The notes under the pieces: model-generated
Database searches by the model: none
What the model was told of the DNA's origin: nothing
Seen by the model: only the letters and a program-made list of their open reading frames with translations
Part shown: piece by piece, positions 20,886 to 32,505 of the stretch
Layout of the letters: every line of letters starts with the position of its first letter
Numbering within the stretch: the stretch's first letter is position 1
Translations under genes and position numbers: made by a program
DNA from: Rhinopithecus roxellana
Taxonomy: Eukaryota; Chordata; Mammalia; Primates; Cercopithecidae
NCBI RefSeq assembly: GCF_007565055.1
Contig: NC_044558.1
Location: 77,339,444-77,403,443 of the forward strand
Reading direction: 5' to 3'
Length of the DNA stretch: 64,000 bases

Positions 20886-21945
20886 GATTTCAGTACTGTC
20901 TCTGATGACGTCCCTGACACCATTCTATGATGCTCTTCTGTGGCCATGCCCTCACCTCCCCACTCAGGTCCTTTGTCCTTGCAGGGCAGGAGCAGGGGCT
21001 GGGAGGACATTGGCCCTGCCTGGGCAGCCCTGGGTTCGGATGCCGGCTCCCATTTCTCATGTGTCTGCACCTGCATCTCACAGACTGGGGGCTTTACTCC
21101 CTGCAGGAACTAACAGATGAGCTTGCAGCAGATGGGGGGAATGATGACCTTTTTAAGAAATCATTTTCGTGGAGCAGAAGCTGCGGATTCATGGTGCAGT
21201 TCAGGGACAGCTTACTTTTGAACCACAAAAGGACAAGTTACTCCCTGATCCGTCTGTGAGAACGTGAATAACAAAGTGAGCAAGGAAGGGACAGACCTGC
21301 ATGAAGCAGCTGGAAACCAAGGACTCCAGACCTTTCTTCTTCTCCCTTCTGGAAGGAGTGAAACATATTCACAAAGTGGTCTGAGGGCTGTTGATGTCAT
21401 ATATGGTCCTTTCTTTCCTGAGATGTGAAAATCACCGCAAGGTGGGTTGTATACTCTATTTAAGGAGTTTTCTGAGGATTTCCAGTAATAATCCCCTACC
21501 CAAGTGCAATTTCTCATATCACTTGAATACAGGAAGTGAATAGAATGAATCTTTCTTTTTCAAAGGTGAAGGGATGTACATTTGGGTCTTTGGGGCATTC
21601 CCTGAAGCTCGATTCTGAAGTTGAGATGAAAGTCTAAATTTGTCGACTGCAGTAGACTTGACTTTGTGGCTATTGACACGGTGTCCATTTGGTAGGAAGG
21701 ACACCGTTCAACTAGACAATCAGAAAGTGATCTCCTGATCACAGGGTGTTTTCTCCACAATATCGTCTCCCAACTCTCCCTCACAGTCAAAGGAAAGGTA
21801 ATGAGAATATTGACTTTTTGTGCTTTAAACTGTGACTACTGCCCTGAGACTGGAGGCTAACTAAAAAGTATTTAAATTATATTATTATTTTAATTAAGTC
21901 AGTTCAACAGTGTGTGTTAGTTTAGTCAATAATACAAAAATCATG
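20886..21945. other. Non-coding stretch, nothing identified
   Basis: Overlapping 60- to 110-codon frames lie on both strands at 20879-21259. The region is moderately GC-rich, but I recognise no domain or splice-bounded exon. Confidence 0.5.
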
Positions 21946-21963
21946 CTGTAAAATGTATTTCTC

Positions 21964-22255
21964 TCTCTTTTTTTTTTAACGGAGTCTCGCTGTGCTGCCC
22001 AGGCTGGAGTGCAGTGGCGTGATCTCGGCTCATTGCAAGCTCCGCCACTCAGGTTCATGCCATTCTCCTGCCTCAGCCTCCAGAGTAGCTGGGACTACAG
22101 GCTCCCACCATAACTCCCGGCTAACTTTTTGTATTTTTAGTAGAGACAGGGTTTCACCACGTTAGCCAGGATGGTCTCAATCTCTTGACCTCATGATCTG
22201 CCCACCTTGGCCTCCCAAAGTGCTGGGATGACAGGTGTGAGCCACCGCGCCTGGC
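21964..22255 (-). mobile_element. Alu element (AluY-like)
   Basis: Inverted Alu flanked by an 18-bp target duplication, CTGTAAAATGTATTTCTC (21946-21963 and 22256-22273). Confidence 0.97.
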
Positions 22256-22273
22256 CTGTAAAATGTATTTCTC

Positions 22274-23220
22274 ATATGCATTCTTTATTCCATAACATTT
22301 ATTAGTGTGGACACTATATATACAATTTATTCAGTTTGTATATACAAAACAAGTTTCCTGGATATTACAATCAATAAAAGAGCTTTTCAAGAGTAATATT
22401 GACTCAGTTTTAACCTCATAAGCTAAATATAGAATCTAACCTCTTCGTGAGATGCCACACCACCATGGTTCAAGGGGAAGTTTTCCAACAGATTCCAAAA
22501 TCCAGTTTGAAGCGTTCCATAGAGTCCTTAATGAAGAAACGACTATACCCTGAAATTCTTTCAAAAATGCTCAAAAATTTGTTTTACATTTAAATTTACT
22601 TATAATTTGGGGATGAGTAAGGCATGACATTACAAAATCAAGCATAATAAGAAAATCGAGCATTGGGATTACGTGCAACATTTTTATAATTGTTCTGAAT
22701 GGCACAATGCTTTCTCTTTTACTGGGAGAGGAGAGAGAAGTGCACAAACCAGGGTGTTTATTCCACAGAGAAGTGACCTGATCCATCAACAGCCACATCT
22801 CATTGGCTCAAGTGCTCTGTGTGGGTAAAAATAGGGTCATGTGAGCCTCGGATGGGGAAGCCAAATCCATGCTCCTTTATGTTTCATCCCTGGGGTATTA
22901 TCAGGCTGTGTGAAAGATCAGTGGGTGAGGCTTCTGGGTATGTTTCTTCTTCATTCCTTTTTGGTAGTCTCTGTCTAATCAAATTAGTCACTGGAGGTTC
23001 TACTATTTAATCTTCTATCATGGTAATTGCATCTCAAATGCACTATAAAGGTTTCTATTAACAGACCAAGAATTATTTGTTGATGGAGCAGATTAGTAAA
23101 GATCATAATCTTCACTGAGCTCAGAAGATCAAGGGTCAAGATCAGCTTAGACATTTTCTAACTGTATGACCCTGGACATTTTAATTCAACTCAGTCTCAT
23201 TGTCAGTACCTGGAAAATCT
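22274..23220. other. Non-coding AT-rich stretch, nothing identified
   Basis: No repeat family or exon recognised. Confidence 0.55.
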
Positions 23221-23228
23221 GTTTCAGG

Positions 23229-23440
23229 CTGGAGATACCTGTAATCCCAGCACTTCGGGAGGCCGAAGTATGAGGATCACTTGAGGTCAGGAGTTAGAGA
23301 CCAGCCTGATCAATATGGTGAAACCCCATTTCTATGGAGAATTGCTTGAGCCCAAGAGGCAGAGTTTGCAGTGACCCGAGATCACACCACTGCACTCTAG
23401 CCTGGGTGACAGACCGCAGAGTGAGACTCTATCAAAATAA
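23229..23440 (+). mobile_element. Internally deleted Alu element
   Basis: Alu text runs from CCTGTAATCCCAGCACTTC to CCATTTCTA, then jumps to GAGAATTGCTTGAGCCC. About 70 bp around the middle A-rich linker and the start of the right arm are missing. GTTTCAGG occurs on both sides (23221-23228 and 23701-23708) as the target duplication. Confidence 0.92.
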
Positions 23441-23619
23441 AGTAAGAAAGGTAGAAAGGAAAGAAAAGGAAAGAAAGGAAGGAAGAAAGGACCGAAGGAA
23501 GGAAGGAAGGAAGGAAGGAAGGAAGGAAGGAAGGAAAGAATGAAAGAAAGAAAGAAGGAAGAAAGAAAAGAAAGAAAGAAGGAAAGAAAGAGAAAAGAAA
23601 GAAAGAGAAAAGAAAAGGA

Positions 23620-23679
<60 letters not shown>

Positions 23680-23700
23680 AAAAAGAGGAGAAACAAAATA
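23441..23700 (+). repeat. (GAAA/GGAA)n microsatellite from the Alu A-tail
   Basis: About 260 bp of purine-only plus-strand sequence with GGAA (near 23495-23535) and GAAA (23620-23680) subarrays, inside the Alu insertion as shown by the flanking duplication. Confidence 0.97.
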
Positions 23701-23708
23701 GTTTCAGG

Positions 23709-24091
23709 ATTAAATGGCATCATCCATGCAAAGGGTTTGATTCAGTGGCTGAGTTCCTGAGTCAGATACTCTCCTGTGTAGATTTTTTTTTTAATATGGG
23801 GAAGAAGAAAATTGAGAAAGAGAACAGGAAGAGAACTGACAGCAACTGGCATTTAAAGTCAATCTTAGGACCAAGTAAGCCCAGGTCCAAGGAAGTGGTG
23901 CTGACAGCTTTCTACAAGGTGCCTGATACGTGTTGCCCAAACACTGTGAGCCATTCCCAGTAAGGTTTCAAGATACAAGTTTGACACCAATTTTGAATAG
24001 CAGCTGCTAGAAAAAAAAAAAAAAATACATTCAGCTCTCTCGCTTGTTAGTTGGGCAGATTTCTAACCTCTCTTAGAAAAACTATCTTTAT
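23709..24091. other. Non-coding stretch, nothing identified
   Basis: An A15 run near 24011 and AT-rich DNA. Confidence 0.5.
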
Positions 24092-24098
24092 TCATCAC

Positions 24099-24137
<39 letters not shown>

Positions 24138-24149
24138 GATCATCATCAT
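24092..24149. repeat. (CAT)n microsatellite
   Basis: About 18 ATC/CAT units with one ATG interruption. Confidence 0.95.
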
Positions 24150-24260
24150 ATTTTATATTTACTGAGAATCCCAGGCAAACCCAGGATGTGATTTGCATGT
24201 ATTATCTCATTTTAGTCTCAAGACTGCCTTACCTATGAGTAGGTTCTGTGATTATCAGAG
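24150..24260 (+). mobile_element. MIR SINE fragment
   Basis: ATTTACTGAGAATCCCAGGC, GCATGTATTATCTCATTTTA and CTATGAGTAGGTTCTGTGAT follow the MIR core. Confidence 0.72.
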
Positions 24261-25594
24261 AGCTTCACAAAAAACCTACTTTGCCTCGACTTGGCTCGCC
24301 ACTGCAGGGCAGAGCTGTGGGCAGTACCTAGGCAGTCTGCCCCCAAAACCTGCACTCGGGGCCCTTACTGTAAAAACAAGCAAGCAAACAAAAATAACAA
24401 CAACCACAAAACGACACTGCATTTGCACACTTGCACCTCACACCCACTGAGGGCATTCGCGTTCCTCAAAGCCAAGCTAATGCATGTGATTCTCTTGCTA
24501 GGAATAAATACCTGACTACCAGTGACTTCAGTCTTGAAATCTTCTCTCTTCTCCAAACACTTATATGAGATATGAAAAAGTGGGTCCTGAAAGCTCCTCA
24601 GAACAAGGCCTGAACCAAGAACTTGCCCATCTGGCAAACTGAAGTTCGATTGTATCTTCTCTAAACCATCATCAAAGTGGGGATCAGTACAGCAAAGAAT
24701 GATTCTAGCTGCCACCATCAAAAGAACAAAAGAGACAGCACCCACCAAGCTTTTGATATTCTGGGGAAATGGGCAACTTCAGGTAAACTTGTTGGCAAAC
24801 CTGAGTTTAGAAGAATTCCCAGGAGTTCTCATTTATCCTCTTCTGTAGACAGTGAACATAAGTGAATTGTGATGATCTTGATTTGGAATTTCAGTTCCAT
24901 TTTTTAGGTATCACATTAAATAAATCTTATACTTAATTATTTTCCTTCAACTTTAGGAAGGTAAGCAGGTTATGATACATGGGGTTGCTAGCTGCCGCTG
25001 ACATCATGTTGATCAATGGTGGCTTACATGAGAAAGACAACTAATGACCTCACATGGCAAAAACTCCAGAGATAGATTCAGGGTTGTTTGGGCCACACAG
25101 TGACAACAGGGCCTTGGACGAGCAACTTGAAATCCTCTCGGACTCTTCCTCATGGGCGCAATGGCTGCAATTGCTTTGTGAGTCATACTCTCGTATGAAA
25201 GCATTCAGGAAGAGAGCTGTGTTTTATCCTTACCACTTTTCATTGGTGAGTAAAATATGAACAAAAACAACTACAAACTTCCAGCAGACTTACTCTCATA
25301 TATCTTTGGCCAGGACTGCATCACGTGGTCACCCCTAGCTGCAAGGGAGGATGGGAAAGTGAGTATCAGCCAAAGGAGGATGGTGTTCCCATGAGTGGTT
25401 GAGAGCAACTCCAGTTTCTTTCCCCAGGCCTGGCGTGTGTGAATCAGAGCAGGGTTTTGTCAGCAGGGGCACAGGAAGAATGCCTATTAGTAAGAACGAT
25501 AGCCAGCGATTTCTGCCACAGAAAATATTGTAGATAAGAAAACACAGCACAAAGAAAAAGAGAGTCTGAGTGTGCTTACTGTGAAATGTTCCCT
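24261..25594. other. Non-coding stretch, nothing named
   Basis: A 127-codon minus-strand frame at 24365-24748 has no recognisable domain. The phrase near 25322-25355 resembles an old repeat I cannot name. Confidence 0.5.
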
Positions 25595-26460
25595 TTCATT
25601 TCTCTTTGTTATAAATACACTTCTTACAAATATTCAATCCTGCAAAAAGTTTTAAAAAAGAATACAGAAAGTACCACGTGCCCATCACTTATATTCAATA
25701 GTTGTAGGTATTTTGCCATGTTTACTTCATTTGGTGATGTGTATGATGGTCACTGAACCATTTCAAAGTGAATTATAGACATCGCGATGCTTCATCTTTA
25801 AATACTTCAACACGCATCTCAAAAACCTGAGGTCATTCACGTAAGACACAAACAATGATTATACCTAACAAAAGTCAAAATCTTCAAGATAATTTAAAAC
25901 TCAGTCTATTTTCAAATGTTCTCATCAGTTTCAAAAATTTTATATTATAGTTGCTATTACTAGAAGCAAGATCCACGGAAGGTCATTTGCAGTCCCCTTT
26001 AATGTGGTCTTGCTCTTCCTTTTTTTGAGACAGAGTTTTGCTCTTGTTGCCCAGGCTGCAGTGCAACAGCGCGACCTCCGCTCACTGCAATATCTGCCTC
26101 CCGGGTTCAAGTGAGTCTCCTGCCTCAGCCTCCTGAGTAGCTGGGATTACAGGAGCCTGCCACCACGCCCAGCTAATTTTTTGTAGTTTTTATTAGAGAC
26201 AGGGTTTCAACATGTTGGCCAGGCTAGTCTTGAACTCCTGACCTCAAGCAATCCACCGACCTTGGCCTCCCAAAGTGCTGGGATTACAGGCGTGAGCCAC
26301 CGCGCCCAGTCCTTGCTCTTTTCACTACCTGTTTTCTTCACCTGTTCTAGCTCAAACTCAAGGTCCCTTCACAGTACAGCCAAATTAGTCTTTCAGTTTT
26401 TATTCTAATTCTTCTTCTATTTACTCAGAAACCTATACACTTTCCCACTGTTGAAGTAAA
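25595..26460 (-). mobile_element. Ancient L1 (L1ME-like) 3' fragment, interrupted by an Alu
   Basis: AAAGTGAATTATAGACATCG, AAATACTTCAACACGCATCT and following text match the 3' end of old L1ME elements on the minus strand. The Alu at 26018-26311 splits it. The right boundary is approximate. Confidence 0.65.
26018..26311 (-). mobile_element. Alu element (AluS-like)
   Basis: Inverted Alu with target duplication CTTGCTCTT (26009-26017 and 26312-26320). Confidence 0.96.
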
Positions 26461-26650
26461 ATATAAAATAAAATAAGGCACAGGCATCTCTCCCTAGCTT
26501 TTAAGAACTCAGCTTACCCTTGCAGGTGTGGCTTGTGGTTCATTATTCAAACACCTGCTCCAGGCTGTCTAGACGCTCACTGTGTGTTGCTGTTATCCCA
26601 TGTTTTCCCCTCACCACGTAGTTCCCTCTGTATTGATGGTTTATTCCTAT

Positions 26651-27203
26651 TGTCAAAGGCATTTAAACCAGAGCAACTCCATCTTGAGTAGGAGCTGGGT
26701 AAAATGAGGCTGAGACCTACTGGGCTGCATTCCCAGATGGCTAAGGCATTTTAAGTCACAGGATGAGATAGGAGGTTGGCACAAGGTAACGGTCATAAAG
26801 ACCTTGCTGATAAACAGGTTTCTGTAAGGAAGCTGTCCAAAAGCCACCAAAACCAAGACAGCTATGAGAGTGACCTCTGGTCCTCCTCACTGCTACACTC
26901 CTATTAGCGCCATGACAGTTTACAAATGCCATGGCAACATCAGGAAGTTACCTTACATGGTCTAAAAAGGGGGAGGCATGAATAACCCACCTTTTGTTTG
27001 GTGTATCATTAAAAAATAACCATAGAAATAGGCAACCAGCAGCCCTCAGGGCCGCTCTGTCTAGGAAGTAGCCATTCTTTTATTCCTTTACGTTCCTAAT
27101 AAATTTGCTTTCACTTCACTCTGTGGACTCACCCTGAATTTTTTCTCGCGCAAGATCCAAGAACCTATCTTGGGGTCTGGATCCAGACACCTTTCCTATA
27201 ACA
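26651..27203 (+). mobile_element. Solitary class I-type ERV LTR
   Basis: This 553-bp element starts TGTCAAAGGCATTTAAACC and ends CCTATAACA. A weak TATA-like GTCTAAAAAGG lies near 26959, and a poly(A) signal AATAAA is at 27098-27103. Adjacent CTAT and CTCT are compatible with a 4-bp target duplication carrying one change. I recognise the LTR text as a common primate gammaretrovirus-like family but do not assign a name. Confidence 0.82.
27098..27103 (+). terminator. Poly(A) signal of the solitary LTR
   Basis: AATAAA about 100 nt from the LTR end, followed by T-rich sequence. Confidence 0.6.
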
Positions 27204-28149
27204 CTCTGCCATCTCAAACACAATCAAATCCATCTTAGTCCTAGCTCAAACACTGCTCTTCCCAGCAGAGCTGGTCCCACATGAAGCACTGCTCAGTGAT
27301 ATGTAGTCCAAACACTGGAGGCGATATCAGTGAACTGTTGGGTGCAGGAAATTGATTCAGGAAAGTGTTCCCAGAGGAATCAGGATTAAAGAGCAGGAAG
27401 GATGACAGAGGGAAGGAGAGAAAGCCAATATAATGGTGCATTTTCAACATTCTTGCTCTAAGCAGCCAGGGCTCAATTTCACTGGGGCCCCTGAGAAGCA
27501 TGGACAGGCCTGTCTGTGAGGTAGGAGGCTGGGGAGTTAGCCAATGGCTGTCATCCGCTATGAATGGAGGTTGCCCCAGGGGTATTAACTCTCCACCCTT
27601 CCAGATAGCACTTCCTTCCGCCTGGTAAATGTACTTTAGCTGCTTTGGAGAAGGCTCTGAAGCAGGAAGCGGAATGACTCCTGCATGCCTGCAGGGGGCG
27701 GTGCTTTCTGTGTAAGTCTGAGCTGCCTGAGAGAATCCCTTACAGTTGCATCTGAAATCGGAGGTATGCTAAGGAGATGTGTTTGTGCTTATTTATCTTC
27801 ATGTCTGTGCTGACTGGTTTAGCTTTTCCAAATGCACAAGTATTGCATTCATAAAAAAATCTTCACCTACAGGTCTTTGTAGAAGACAGATTGTTGGGCC
27901 TCTAGTGTTTTTGATTCCATAGATCTAGGGTGGGACCAACCATATTGCATTTCCAAGAGGCCAAGTGATGCTGATGCTGCTGGTTCAGGGACCACATTTT
28001 TGAGAGTCTCTTGTCTGAAGCAATAAAATATAATCTGTAGAAGGGAGTTAGCTCATTTGGGAGCTACGATATGGTTTGGTTTAGGAATAGCAAGTACCTA
28101 GTTTTTGAGGTATCTCTAGCTCTGCAATAAAATACCCTAAAGTTTAAGA
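27204..28149. other. Non-coding stretch, nothing identified
   Basis: No repeat family or exon recognised. Confidence 0.55.
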
Positions 28150-28400
28150 CATAATAACTTATCAATAGAGAAAGCAAGCAGACCAGGTGGTTGCTAGTGG
28201 CTGGGAGAGGTAGTCTTGGAGAGTGACTGCATCATAGGTACTGGGTTTCCTTTTAGAGTGATGTGAATATTTGAAAACTAGATGGAGGTGGTAGTTTGCA
28301 CAACATTGCACATGTACTAAATGCCACTGAGTTGTTCACTTCAAAATGGTTTATTTTGTGTTACACAATTTTCACCTCAATTAATAAATGCATGTAAAGA
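28150..28400 (+). mobile_element. Ancient L1 3' UTR fragment
   Basis: GGTTGCTAGTGGCTGGGAG, ACTAAATGCCACTGAGTTGT and CACAATTTTCACCTCAATTA follow the 3' UTR of old L1M elements. Confidence 0.75.
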
Positions 28401-28474
28401 TAAACAACGTGTCTAGGTCGAGAACTCCAGTTTGCTTTTCTGGTTAGTGTCCTGGCAGCAGCTGTTAAGCAACT

Positions 28475-28629
28475 TCCGTTGCCACCAGTGCCTGAGTAAT
28501 TTTTGTATTTTTAGTAGAGAGGGGGTTTCACCATGTTAGCCAGGATGATCTCGATCTCCTGGCCTCGTGATTCACCTGCCTTGGCCTGCTAAAGTGCTGG
28601 GATTACAGGTATGAGCCACCGAGCCCGGC
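28475..28629 (-). mobile_element. Truncated Alu (left monomer only)
   Basis: Inverted Alu text covers only the 5' arm, from about CCACCAGTGCCTGAGTAAT to GAGCCCGGCC. No T-rich tail or right arm is present, so it is a deletion product or an old free left monomer. Confidence 0.85.
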
Positions 28630-29246
28630 CACCTCTGAAAATTACATAGAGTCTAATGCATACTGCAGAGGAGCCTAACTCTCAGCAGTGATCAGTACCT
28701 GGTTTCCTCAGTCCTCTTTCCAATGGATGTCCTGTCTACACTGAGGGGGATCTTTGGGTTCTCTTACTGCATCATCCCTCATGATCAAATGAGGAGTAAC
28801 CCTAACTCTAACTTTCTCTGTGCAGCCTAACCTTGAAAGCTCTGCCTTATCCAGCAAAGAGACACCTTCCTCCCATGAACTAGTTTTGAGCACAACTTTC
28901 ACTACAGGGGCCAATGGAAAACATCAACTGGCCGCGATTAGGAAAACAAGGCTAATTCAGTATAAGCTACTCATGAGAGACTGGTAGAAACGGTGAACAA
29001 GGAGCTGTGTGACACTGGGTTTCTGCTCCCAAAGGAGAGACCGACCTCCACAATGCTATCTGACTTAGGGCCAAGCCTGCCAGAGGCCACCTCCATAATC
29101 AACACAGGAGTTTGGACCTGGCCTGCCTCCCACCTGGGCTGGTTCATCCGACCTGTTGGTCCCTGCTCCTGTGAGGTAACCACATGATGTCAAATTTAGT
29201 GCAAACGCCCAATCAGCAGTGCAGTAGAGCCCCGAACCCCTGGACT
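28630..29246. other. Non-coding stretch, nothing identified
   Basis: Short frames on both strands without recognisable domains. Confidence 0.5.
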
Positions 29247-29297
29247 CAGCCATCTCCTGAATAATTGGGACTACAGGTGCAGACCAGTGTGCCCAGC
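29247..29297 (-). mobile_element. Short Alu fragment
   Basis: About 50 bp resembling the Alu CCTCCCGAGTAGCTGGGAC region through CCCAGCT in inverted orientation, with no tail. Confidence 0.65.
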
Positions 29298-29446
29298 TCA
29301 GCCACGTAAAGGAAGCAATAGCTGTACAGTATGCTCATCTTTTGCAGCCTTTGTACATATTCACCTCCAAGGGTACACAACCAATCAAATGTGAGTGATT
29401 GCTGAAGCATGCATTGGCAATTTGTTTCTTAAGAATCCAAAGTTTG

Positions 29447-29740
29447 GGCTGGGCGCAGTGGCTCACGCCTGTAATCCCAGGACTTTGGGAAGCCGAGGCG
29501 GGTGGATCACAAGGTCAGGAGATGGAGACCATCCTGGCTAACACGGTGAAACCCTGTCTCTACTAAAAATGCAAAAAAATTAGCCAGGCATGGCAGCGGG
29601 TGTCTGTAGTCCCAGCTACTTGGGAGGCTGAGGCAGGAGAATGGCGTGAACCAGGGAGGCGGAGCTTGCAGTGAGCGGAGATCGCGCCACTCACTCCAGC
29701 CTGGGCGACTGAGCGAGACTCCGTCTCAAAAAAAAAAAAG
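29447..29740 (+). mobile_element. Alu element (AluY-like)
   Basis: Full-length plus-strand Alu with an A-tail and a 16-bp target duplication (29431-29446 and 29741-29756). Confidence 0.97.
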
Positions 29741-29756
29741 AAGAATCCAAAGTTTG

Positions 29757-30405
29757 GAGGAATCTGTGCAGAGACTTTTTAATAATGTTTTAGAAGTTAT
29801 TTTAGTTAGTTCTCAGAAGTAATTTTACTAGTTACTGGTAAGGTGCCCATGGCTTAGGACTTCAATATGGCTAGAAATAAATTTTAGTAACCATTTGGTA
29901 TCTTAATAGAAAAGTGAAACAATATTTAGTTTATTATTTCACCTTTTATTTGGCAAATACTTTAAAAATATTGTCTGCGTGCCAGAGGCCACGTTAGAGG
30001 TTTGTGGTATGGAAATCAGCCAGATGGACTCAGCTCCTTGTCCCCTAGGGAATCAAGGAAGGCAAGTAAACATTAACTAATGCATTTCACAATTTCTCAT
30101 GCAGGTACCACTGTAGGGAGAGCTACCAGGCAGAAGAACCAGGTAATAGGACTACATTCAACTGGGGAAACTGATCTACAAAATCTACATGTCTTTGTAT
30201 GATGTAGCGGAAGAAAGGTGTGTTCAGCAGGGATGCATCCAACTGAAAGTAGCAGCTCTAGAAGTGAAGCCCATGCAGGTGAGAACAGCACCTGCTACTT
30301 CCCGGAGCTCCTACGCCGAGGAAGTCAGCCACCATGGCTTGCATTTGGCAGAAACTCCAAGCCAGGCTGAACAGTGGGAAAACTTAGGGTGGACAAAAGG
30401 GAAGG
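29757..30405. other. Non-coding stretch, nothing identified
   Basis: Leads into the minisatellite. The 5' part of a 255-codon open frame (30189-30956) falls here but shows no domain. Confidence 0.5.
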
Positions 30406-30925
30406 CCCTGGGTGTGCAAGGATGGGATAGGAGGTGGTTGCCCTGGGTGTGCAAGGATGGGATGGGAAATGGTTGCCCTGGGTGTGCAAGGATGGGATGG
30501 GAGGTGGTTGCCCTGGGTGTGCAAGGATGGGATGGGAGGTGGTTGCCTTGGATGTGCAAGGATGGGATGGGAGGTGGTTGTCCTGGTGTGCAAGGATGGG
30601 ACGGGAGGTGGTTGCCCTGGGTGTGCAAGGATGGGATGGGAGGTGGTTGTCCTGGGTGTGCAAGGATGGGATGGGAGGTGGTTGTCCTGGTGTGCAAGGA
30701 TGGGACGGGAGGTGGTTGTCCTGGTGTGCAAGGATGGGACGGGAGGTGGTTGCCCTGGGTGTGCAAGGATGGGATGGGAGGTGGTTGTCCTGGGTGTGGA
30801 AGGATGGGATGGGAGGTGGTTGTCCTGGTGTGCAAGGATGGGATGGGAGGTGGTTGCCCTGGGTGTGCAAGGATGGGATGGGAGGTGGTTGCCCTGGGTG
30901 TGCAAGGATGGGATGGGAGGTGGTC
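30406..30925 (+). repeat. 34/35-bp minisatellite, about 15 units
   Basis: The G-rich unit contains GTGCAAGGATGGGATGGGAG and then a GTGGTTGCCCTGG or GTGGTTGTCCTGG end. Fifteen GGATGGGA cores occur at 34- or 35-bp steps. All six reading frames stay open across most of it, giving several overlapping frames of 170-255 codons that are not genes. Unit variants (GGGATGGG or GGGACGGG; TGGGTG or TGGTG) recur in blocks. Confidence 0.97.
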
Positions 30926-31638
30926 ATCATGGGGAAGCTGGAGGAGGGCTAACTAGAAGTGGGGTATCTCTTGTCCGGGTTTGGAGAGCGCATTTTGTTT
31001 TGTCTGGTTGTTTTTGAGTTGTAAACAGGGACAACTAGACAGGGAAGCTGGATACAATGATATAAAGCTTTAACCAATCACAGACATCTTAGCATGAAAT
31101 TATTTGTTTGATAAACGTAAGGGATCCTTGACTCTTGAGGAAATTAACACATTTGGAGGGTTTTTCTTTCAGTTCTTCAAGTCCCTTCTGTCAAGATTAT
31201 AACTAAGTAATAAACATTTTAGTCATTTACCATAAAAAAAAAAAAAAGAACATCCTTGTGACTTTGGGTGGGGAAAATGTTTTCAGGTATGACACTAAAA
31301 TCACGATTAATAAAAGACAGTCATAAAATTGTGCTTCTCAAAAAGGTGGGGAGTCACTGTTCAGATTCTGACCATTCTGGGCCGATTCCTGCAGAAGTTG
31401 TGGTTTGGCTTCCAGTGCAAAGCTAGAGGGTCAGAGTTCTATTCTCTTCTAGGCTAAACCACATATTTTGTATATTCATATATTCAGTTCCTCAAAGCAG
31501 CCTCCACTGATAATGGCTCGAATTTATAAGCATGGAGGGGAGTGGTGTGAGGGCTGTCCAGTAGCTCTCCTGTATGGCAACAGTGGTTTCCAAGGTCGTG
31601 ATTCTCTTGGCTCTCATCTCTTGGGTATAAGTGGCTGT
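30926..31638. other. Non-coding stretch, nothing identified
   Basis: An A14 run lies near 31233. No repeat family or exon recognised. Confidence 0.5.
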
Positions 31639-31661
31639 GTTCGAGACCAGCCTGGCCAACA
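31639..31661 (+). mobile_element. Alu micro-fragment joined to a MER1-type element
   Basis: About 22 bases identical to the Alu phrase GAGACCAGCCTGGCCAACA adjoin the MER1-like sequence directly, with no other Alu text on either side. Confidence 0.7.
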
Positions 31662-31957
31662 TTCTCCTTATGAGAATCCAATGCCTGATGATCTGTCACT
31701 GTCTCCCGTCACCCCAGATTGGACCATCTAGCTACAGGAAACCAAGCTCAGGGCTTCCACTGATTACACAGTATTGTAAGTTGTATAATTATTTAATTAT
31801 ATATTACAATGTAATAATAATAGAAATAAAGTACACAATGAAATGTAATGCACTCAAATCATCCTGAAACCATCTCCACGTCCCCTGCCCCCCCAAACAT
31901 GGAAAAATTGTCTTCCATGAAACCGGTCCCTGGTGCCAAAAAGGTTGGGGATGGCCA
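31662..31957 (+). mobile_element. MER1A-like hAT DNA transposon fragment
   Basis: From TTCTCCTTATGAGAATCCAA through an AT-rich core to GGTGCCAAAAAGGTTGGGGA, text typical of MER1A (Charlie-type non-autonomous element). The left terminal repeat is missing; the right end is near 31957. Confidence 0.8.
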
Positions 31958-32200
31958 CTCTACTCCACAGGTTTTGTCCCACCTCTGCCACCCGCGGGAC
32001 AGTAAAGCAAACCCCTCCTCTTGTTCCTCCTCCTCCTCCTCCTCCTCATCCTTCTCAGTATGAAGCCAGTGAGGATGGAGACCTTCACAACAATCCACCT
32101 GCACTCAATGAATAGCAAATGTATTTTCTCTTCCTTGTGATTTTCTTAATCACATTTTCTTTTCTCTAGCTTACTTTATTACAAGAATACAGCATATAAT
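31958..32200. other. Short non-coding stretch with a CCT-rich patch
   Basis: A (CCT)n patch at 32018-32046 only. Confidence 0.6.
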
Positions 32201-32505
32201 GGCTGGGTGGGGTGGCTCACACTGGTAATCCCGGCACTTTGGGAGGCTGAGACGGATGGATCACCTGAGGTCAGGAGGTCGAGACCAGCCTGGCCAACAT
32301 GGTGAAACCCTGTCTCTACTAAAAATGCAAAAATTAGCCGGGTGTGGTGGTGAGTGCCTGTATTCTCAGCCACTCGGGAGGCTGAGGCAGGAGAATTGCT
32401 TGAACTCGGGAGGTGGAGGTTGCCATGAGCCGAGATTATGCCACTGCACTCCAGCCTGGGCAACAAGAGCAAAACTCCACCTCAAAAAAAAAAAAAAAAA
32501 AAAAA
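32201..32505 (+). mobile_element. Full-length Alu element
   Basis: Begins GGCTGGGTGGGGTGGCTC and ends in an A23 tail. Confidence 0.96.

Noticed and set aside
20879..21259. Overlapping frames on both strands in a GC-richer patch, considered as an exon
   Set aside because: Frames overlap on both strands, none has a domain, and no convincing splice-bounded exon is visible.
24092..24149. CAT repeat as a possible His-rich coding exon
   Set aside because: It is a pure microsatellite next to a MIR with no flanking coding sequence.
30189..31017. Plus-strand frames of 172-255 codons with GVQGWDGRW repeats
   Set aside because: They translate a minisatellite in which every frame is open. There is no domain or splice context.
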